DNA of 64,000 nucleotides, taken from positions 62,001 through 126,000 of the forward strand of contig NZ_QJST01000008.1 of the NCBI RefSeq assembly GCF_003226255.1. Reading direction: 5' to 3'. This document shows positions 59,717-64,000 of this stretch, one piece after another. Origin of the DNA: Idiomarina fontislapidosi. Lineage in GTDB: Bacteria; Pseudomonadota; Gammaproteobacteria; Enterobacterales; Alteromonadaceae. The position numbers and the translations under genes are program-made. The first letter of the stretch is position 1. Every line of letters starts with the position of its first letter. The notes under the pieces were generated by a model. It was not told the origin of the DNA, did no database searches, and worked only from the letters and a program-made list of their open reading frames with translations.

Positions 59717-61147
59717 ATGGACAACGTATTTTATTTTTCTGATTACGCGTTTTTCCCGCTCGAAAATAAACTAGTGCATCTCACGACAGAGACTATTCTA
59801 GAGCAACGCGTCAGTGACCTATTAACAGTATTTTGCCGACACCCTCAGCAACCTCTTGATAAACAGTACTTAATGAGCCAAATTTGGGCGGAACGGATTG
59901 TCAACGAAGACAGCTTATCTGTCGCCATTAGCAAACTACGCAAGGTGCTGCAAGATGACCGTCTCAATCCAAAGTTTATAAAAACCCTGTCGGGAAAAGG
60001 TTATCAATGGCTCCCCGAAGTAACCGACACTACTGAATTCAGTTCAACGCTGGAAAATCACCAGAGTGAACGCAAACGTTATCCTGTTTACGCTGCTATC
60101 ACTCTGGTAGTGCTGGTTACATGCGCCAGCTTTTTTATAATGCAGCACGAAAGCGCTCAAACGGCACAGCTTTCGCCAACAACGCTCGAGAAACTTGATC
60201 AGCGTCACCAAGACATACGCGCTCACACAGAGTCAAACGACTTAGCTCAGTATCAGTTAGCAGTTTCCAAAGCACGGGAGCTAATCGACCAGTATCCCAA
60301 CTATTTGCCCGCTTATAACACGATCGCACTCGCAAAAATTAACATTAGCCAGCTTAACGGTTTTCGCGATATCGGTATTTATAAAGAGGAAATACTCAGT
60401 CTAACCGACTTCGTGCTCTCGCGTGATAATAGCAATGGTGAGGCGTGGGTATTGAAAGCCTTCATTGAACAAAGTGCTAATTGGGCATTCGAAACCGCTG
60501 AATCCTATTATTTGAACGCTTTGAAATACAGTCCCGACAACCCGCTTGTCTATTTAGGTTATTCAGAGTTACTCATCTCTCAAGGTAAGTTTGCAGAGGC
60601 TGAGGCGCTCTTTGATGAACTACGGCAAACTAATCCCGACTACTACAAATACCTCAATTTGTCATATGTTTACTTAATGCAAGGCCGGTATCAGCGCGCT
60701 AAGGCCGAAATTCAAAGAATCGCCAATTCCGAAGCAGAATCCGTTCTTTCGCCCCGTATGCTCAACCGAATCGCTATCATGACAAACAACGATGAGGAAG
60801 CTTTTTCAACACTCATTCAGTTGATGAAGTCGGAAGGCATGCCCGATGAGCAGGTAAATCACTACAAAACGCTCTACCTTAGCTCAGGTTTGCAAAGTGT
60901 CTATGCCCGTTTGTTTGAAGAAAAGATACAACTTAACTTAGGTCAGCATGCGCCGCCGCTGGCTTGGGCTCGTTACGCCATCATTGCTGGAAACTATGAT
61001 AAAGCGATTGAGTGGCTCGGTCGGGCGGTAAACGAAAAGCAACCTGCTGCTACTTTTATTCCTGTTGATCCGTTGTATCAAAGGCTGTCAGGGTATCCAG
61101 GGTTCCATGAAATTAAGCAGCAGATTGCTAAAACAACACAGCGCTAA
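59717..61147 (+). CDS. membrane-anchored winged-helix regulator with TPR domain (CadC/ToxR-like)
   Basis: A 476-residue one-component regulator. An OmpR-type winged helix occupies residues 1-100 (LEQRVSDLLTVFCRHPQQPLDKQYLMSQIW, then NEDSLSVAISKLRKVLQDD and FIKTLSGKGYQWLP). A single membrane helix lies at 122-143, and a periplasmic tetratricopeptide region follows (PAYNTIALAKINI, NGEAWVLKAFIEQSANWAFETAESYYLNALKYSPDN, FAEAEALFDELRQTNPDYYKYLN and more). This layout senses a periplasmic signal and acts on DNA from the membrane. The start is uncertain: TTG at 59690 or ATG at 59717, which I prefer. The 3' end overlaps the RND adaptor gene by four bases in convergent orientation. Its targets are unknown; the adjacent efflux genes are one candidate. 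Confidence 0.8.
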   Translation: MDNVFYFSDYAFFPLENKLVHLTTETILEQRVSDLLTVFCRHPQQPLDKQYLMSQIWAERIVNEDSLSVAISKLRKVLQDDRLNPKFIKTLSGKGYQWLPEVTDTTEFSSTLENHQSERKRYPVYAAITLVVLVTCASFFIMQHESAQTAQLSPTTLEKLDQRHQDIRAHTESNDLAQYQLAVSKARELIDQYPNYLPAYNTIALAKINISQLNGFRDIGIYKEEILSLTDFVLSRDNSNGEAWVLKAFIEQSANWAFETAESYYLNALKYSPDNPLVYLGYSELLISQGKFAEAEALFDELRQTNPDYYKYLNLSYVYLMQGRYQRAKAEIQRIANSEAESVLSPRMLNRIAIMTNNDEEAFSTLIQLMKSEGMPDEQVNHYKTLYLSSGLQSVYARLFEEKIQLNLGQHAPPLAWARYAIIAGNYDKAIEWLGRAVNEKQPAATFIPVDPLYQRLSGYPGFHEIKQQIAKTTQR

Positions 61148-62211
61148 GTGGCCAACGGAAACTCATTTGCTGACAGGATGCGTACCGTCTCACCCTCTCG
61201 CATGGTCTCTGCGCCACGCACAATAACGCGTTGGTTTGGCCGCACATTGCCTTTGATTGCAATGCGGTCACCGCTCCCCTGCAAGAGTTCAACATCAACA
61301 CGATGCGCTACCTGCTCATCATCTAACACAAAGACTGAATAGCGCCCGTCGTCAAGCAATAGAGCATCACGAGGAACGGTGAAGTGATTTTTTACTTGTG
61401 AGCTTGGCACACTCACACTGACCACCTGACCAATATTAAATCGCTCGACCAATGGCTCAGGAATCGGTAAGTATGCAGAGAAAGTTTGCGAACGGTCGTC
61501 ACTTACCGCAACAATGGCACGCAATTCAAGACGAGTGACTTGCTTGGTTGAATAAACATCAGCATAGCCTTTGTGCTTTAAATAGCGCCCCATTTTTAAC
61601 GGACCGTGTACGCGCACTTCAAGCGCTTCAAGGTTCACCAGCCGCAAAATAGGTGTTGTCGATGTGACTCCTTGCCCCTCTCGAATAAAGCGCTCAACAA
61701 CAACGCCATCAAAAGGTGCAACAATCGTCGCTTTATTGAGGTTATCCAACGCTTGTTGTTGCTCTAACATTAATAACTCGAGATCAGCCTGCGCAAGTTC
61801 CATGTCTGCTAGGGCATTATCAATAGCCTGTTGTGATACCGATTGTGAACGCTTTAATGAAACTAAGCGTTGGTAACTTTGAGTCGCCTGCCTCACTTCA
61901 ACTTGCTTCCGTCGAATTTGTACGCCTAGGCGTTTATGAGCGAGTTCCAGTTGCCGTTTATCAAGCTGTGCTAACACATCACCTTGTTTAACTTCATCGC
62001 CAACTTCTGCAACCCACTCAAGCATTCCCGATACGCCTGAGGATAGTTCGGAGTTAAATCGTGATTGAACCTGTCCTGTTACTTTGATCTCTGCACTGAC
62101 CTGCTCTGCTTTCACCTTAGCTACTGAAACCACAGGTTTCTCATTCGCCCAAGGCGAAAGTGACACCAATAAACCAAGTAAGAAAATAATTTTTGATGTT
62201 TGCTGATACAT
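61144..62211 (-). CDS. RND efflux periplasmic adaptor (membrane fusion protein)
   Basis: A 355-residue adaptor of a tripartite efflux pump. A signal peptide (cleaved near SPWA-NE) precedes a lipoyl-type half motif (KVTGQVQSRFNSELSSGVSGMLEWVAEVGDEVKQGDVLAQLD), a helical hairpin coiled coil (about 95-165), the second lipoyl half (ATIVAPFDGVVVERFIREGQGVTSTTPILRLVNLE), a beta-barrel domain and a C-terminal membrane-proximal domain (VIVRGAETMREGETVRIL). It joins the inner-membrane pump to a TolC-type channel, probably the tolC at 12.7 kb. It lies 15 bases downstream of the RND gene, an order opposite to the usual adaptor-first arrangement. Confidence 0.88.
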   Translation of the reverse strand: MYQQTSKIIFLLGLLVSLSPWANEKPVVSVAKVKAEQVSAEIKVTGQVQSRFNSELSSGVSGMLEWVAEVGDEVKQGDVLAQLDKRQLELAHKRLGVQIRRKQVEVRQATQSYQRLVSLKRSQSVSQQAIDNALADMELAQADLELLMLEQQQALDNLNKATIVAPFDGVVVERFIREGQGVTSTTPILRLVNLEALEVRVHGPLKMGRYLKHKGYADVYSTKQVTRLELRAIVAVSDDRSQTFSAYLPIPEPLVERFNIGQVVSVSVPSSQVKNHFTVPRDALLLDDGRYSVFVLDDEQVAHRVDVELLQGSGDRIAIKGNVRPNQRVIVRGAETMREGETVRILSANEFPLAT

Positions 62212-62226
62212 AATTAGGCACTCCGA

Positions 62227-64000
62227 TTAATTGAAATCATTAGAAACAGGGGCGAGCGATTTTAAACGGCTAAACTTGGCTTTAAGTTGCTCACTCACCA
62301 TGAGCAAGCTCGACATACACACCATCATAAACAGTGTGCTAAACAACATGCCGCTCATAATGACCGTAGCAAGGCCACGATACAGTTCACTGCCAGCACC
62401 CGGAGTAAACGCAAGCGGTAGCATGCCAACCACAGATGTTAGGGAACTCATATAAATCGGACGTACACGTTCTTGAAGCGCTTGCTTAATCGCGGCTGTA
62501 ATCGTTAAGCCATGCTGTTGCCCTGCCCGTGTCCGTTCAATCAGAAGAATGGCGTTATTTACGACTAAACCAAGCAAGATAACAAAGCCAATCATGGTGA
62601 GCAGATCGAGCGGCTGAAACTGTAGTAGGTTAAGAACCCACAAACCTAAGACGCCCCCAGCAACAGCAACAGGTGTGGTCAATAAAACTAATAAACTATC
62701 GCCAATTGACCGGAAAATAGCCGCCATAATGAGGAACAAGATCAACACTGCAAATAGAAAGTTCACCATCATCGCGTTAATCGTTTCATTTAAATCATCC
62801 GCACCGCCACTCAAATTAATAAACGTGTCTGAACCGAGTTGTTGCTCTGCTTCGGTTTTTGCTTGGTGCATAATTTCAACGACCTCTTCTAACGACATTC
62901 CTTCTGGAGGAGAAACGCCAATAGTCAGTACGCGTTGACCCCCGAGACGACGCAACCGCGTAGCACTCACCGTGCGTTCTTGTTCAGTCAGCTGATCAAC
63001 GGTTTGCACGCCACTGGTCGGTGTATACAAAGGCACGGCTTGCAGCTGTTCGGGCGAAGTCCATTTGTCCGCTTTAACAATCACATCGCGACGAAGAACG
63101 CCGTCAAAATGTTCTCCGACGTATTGACCATCGGTAAGGCTGCGGATAATTTGCCCCAATTGATTTCTACTCAGCCCTGCATTCGCAACAGCATAGTTAT
63201 TGGGCGTGATATTAAGCTGCGCTTGCAATAACTGAGCACCCGGTACTTGTCGCACATAGCCACCGGGCAATTTGTCACGTAATGATGCGATTGTGCGTTC
63301 AATCACTAAACGAGTGGTCTCATCTAGACGCCCAGAAAAGTCCATATAAACACTGCGCCCGCCGTTGACTTCCATTGAGTTGAGCAGTGACATGTTAAAG
63401 GCAACACCACGCGTATCAGGAAGGTCGGCAAGTATCTCGGTTTGCAGCAAATTCAGAAGTTCCTTTGAGTCTTCTGCCTTTTCGGGATAGATAAACAAGA
63501 CTCTGCCACCAGCGCTCATAGCTAAGTTAAAGTCCTTTATAGACGGTGTCTTGCTACCGTTTCGGTAAGGCTGTAAACGTTTGATCAGTGTCTGTCCAAG
63601 TTCCTTTTCCAACACCTCATAATTCGCACCCGGAGGCGTTTGCAGCACAGCAATGATCCCCTCCCACTTGGCTTCTGGTAGGAAATCGGTTTTGGGTGCT
63701 AAAAAGATAATCGTTAAACTAGCCACGACAGCCATGCTCAGTACCCAGAGCCATGCCTGAGAAAAATTACTACATAAGCGATTATAGATGCCCGCTAAAC
63801 GTTGCCAGATTTGGCTTTCGTTGTTGTGAACATCCTTATCCTTAAATAGCAGTCCAGTCAGCACCGGGATAAGAAATAAAGCGGTCATCATCGAAGCGAT
63901 AACCGCGATGGTCATGGTTATTGCAAGGTCATAAAACAGTTGACCGGCAACGCCTCCGAGAAAGGCCACTGGAGCAAAAATAGCGACCGTCGTAAGCGTG
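62227..64000 (-). CDS. RND efflux transporter permease, partial
   Basis: The C-terminal 590 residues or so of an RND family pump (about 1000 residues in full); the frame remains open at the window edge, so the GTG at 63969 is an internal codon. Visible are the TM4-6 region (TLTTVAIFAPVAFLGGVAGQLFYDLAITMTIAVIASMMTALFLIPVL), the second periplasmic porter part (NYAVANAGLSRNQLGQIIRSLTDGQYVGEHFDGVLRRDVIVKADKW), and helices 8-12 (LLTTPVAVAGGVLGLWVL, LLTMIGFVILLGLVVNNAILLIERTR, RPIYMSSLTSVVGMLPLAF). It uses the proton gradient to expel substrates. The hydrophobe (HAE-1) class is most likely; TM4 proton-relay residues lie outside the window. Confidence 0.85.
   Translation of the reverse strand, partial: TLTTVAIFAPVAFLGGVAGQLFYDLAITMTIAVIASMMTALFLIPVLTGLLFKDKDVHNNESQIWQRLAGIYNRLCSNFSQAWLWVLSMAVVASLTIIFLAPKTDFLPEAKWEGIIAVLQTPPGANYEVLEKELGQTLIKRLQPYRNGSKTPSIKDFNLAMSAGGRVLFIYPEKAEDSKELLNLLQTEILADLPDTRGVAFNMSLLNSMEVNGGRSVYMDFSGRLDETTRLVIERTIASLRDKLPGGYVRQVPGAQLLQAQLNITPNNYAVANAGLSRNQLGQIIRSLTDGQYVGEHFDGVLRRDVIVKADKWTSPEQLQAVPLYTPTSGVQTVDQLTEQERTVSATRLRRLGGQRVLTIGVSPPEGMSLEEVVEIMHQAKTEAEQQLGSDTFINLSGGADDLNETINAMMVNFLFAVLILFLIMAAIFRSIGDSLLVLLTTPVAVAGGVLGLWVLNLLQFQPLDLLTMIGFVILLGLVVNNAILLIERTRAGQQHGLTITAAIKQALQERVRPIYMSSLTSVVGMLPLAFTPGAGSELYRGLATVIMSGMLFSTLFMMVCMSSLLMVSEQLKAKFSRLKSLAPVSNDFN

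Noticed and set aside
1-64000. CRISPR arrays, insertion sequences, integrases, tRNA or rRNA genes
   Set aside because: I saw no regularly spaced direct repeats, no transposase or integrase motifs and no tRNA-like cloverleaf sequences; nearly all DNA is accounted for by core genes.

Overview
The window comes from a gammaproteobacterium, most likely a marine member of the Alteromonadales and plausibly an Idiomarina/Aliidiomarina-type genome. Evidence: mid-range base composition, gene neighbourhoods typical of the group (pilT-yggS-proC-yggT-DUF4426-rdgB-hemW, mutY-yggX, nudF-yqiB-parE-parC beside tolC, ygiF-glnE, folB-folK-plsY-tsaD), an archaic chaperone-usher operon, and several aldehyde and proline catabolic genes. 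The genus is an inference. Nearly all the DNA is coding. No gap between genes exceeds 300 bases, and I see no tRNA, rRNA, CRISPR array, insertion sequence or prophage.

Layout. 1-4.7 kb: minus-strand archaic (Csu-like) chaperone-usher pilus operon, cut at the left edge. 4.8-7.1 kb: plsC-rraB and a divergent HPt-HD-GYP signalling gene. 7.1-14.2 kb: nudF-yqiB-parE-parC (minus) and divergent tolC. 14.2-19.5 kb: lpxL converging on ygiF-like CYTH/CHAD-glnE. 19.5-27.4 kb: putA, an acyl-CoA dehydrogenase, and the secretin-assembly pair exeA-gspB. 27.4-31.1 kb: cca, folB-folK, plsY, tsaD. 31.2-39.2 kb: lipoprotein amidase, PhoD-like protein plus pilT, yggS-proC-yggT-DUF4426, and cvrA. 39.3-44.5 kb: rdgB-hemW, trmB, ompA-like, mutY-yggX. 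44.6-49.8 kb: proB-proA, then a Kdo-transferase/Kdo-kinase fusion (waaA-kdkA) with a glycosyltransferase. 49.9-54.5 kb: flavin reductase-FeS photolyase-lipocalin operon and deaD. 54.7-64 kb: two aldehyde dehydrogenases, cnoX, zapE, a ToxR/CadC-like regulator with TPRs, and an RND efflux pair running off the right edge.

Themes. Envelope genes dominate: phospholipid acyltransferases (plsC, plsY), lipid A/inner core (lpxL, waaA-kdkA), TolC and RND efflux, type IV pilus retraction, type II secretion assembly, and OmpA. Proline metabolism is complete in both directions: proB and proA (operon), proC, and putA for breakdown. PutA lacks the N-terminal DNA-binding domain found in E. coli, and a perfect inverted repeat lies just upstream of its promoter.

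The most unusual observations are the WaaA-KdkA fusion, a PhoD-family protein that has lost most of its expected metal ligands and is translationally coupled to pilT, a perfect 20-base palindrome lying over a conserved codon block at the 3' end of the HPt-HD-GYP gene, hairpins built around stop codons (rraB; DUF4426/cvrA), zapE starting directly after the U-tract of a terminator, and the three-gene FeS-photolyase operon. I did not find a clearly new multi-gene defence or mobile system. The region is mainly core chromosome.
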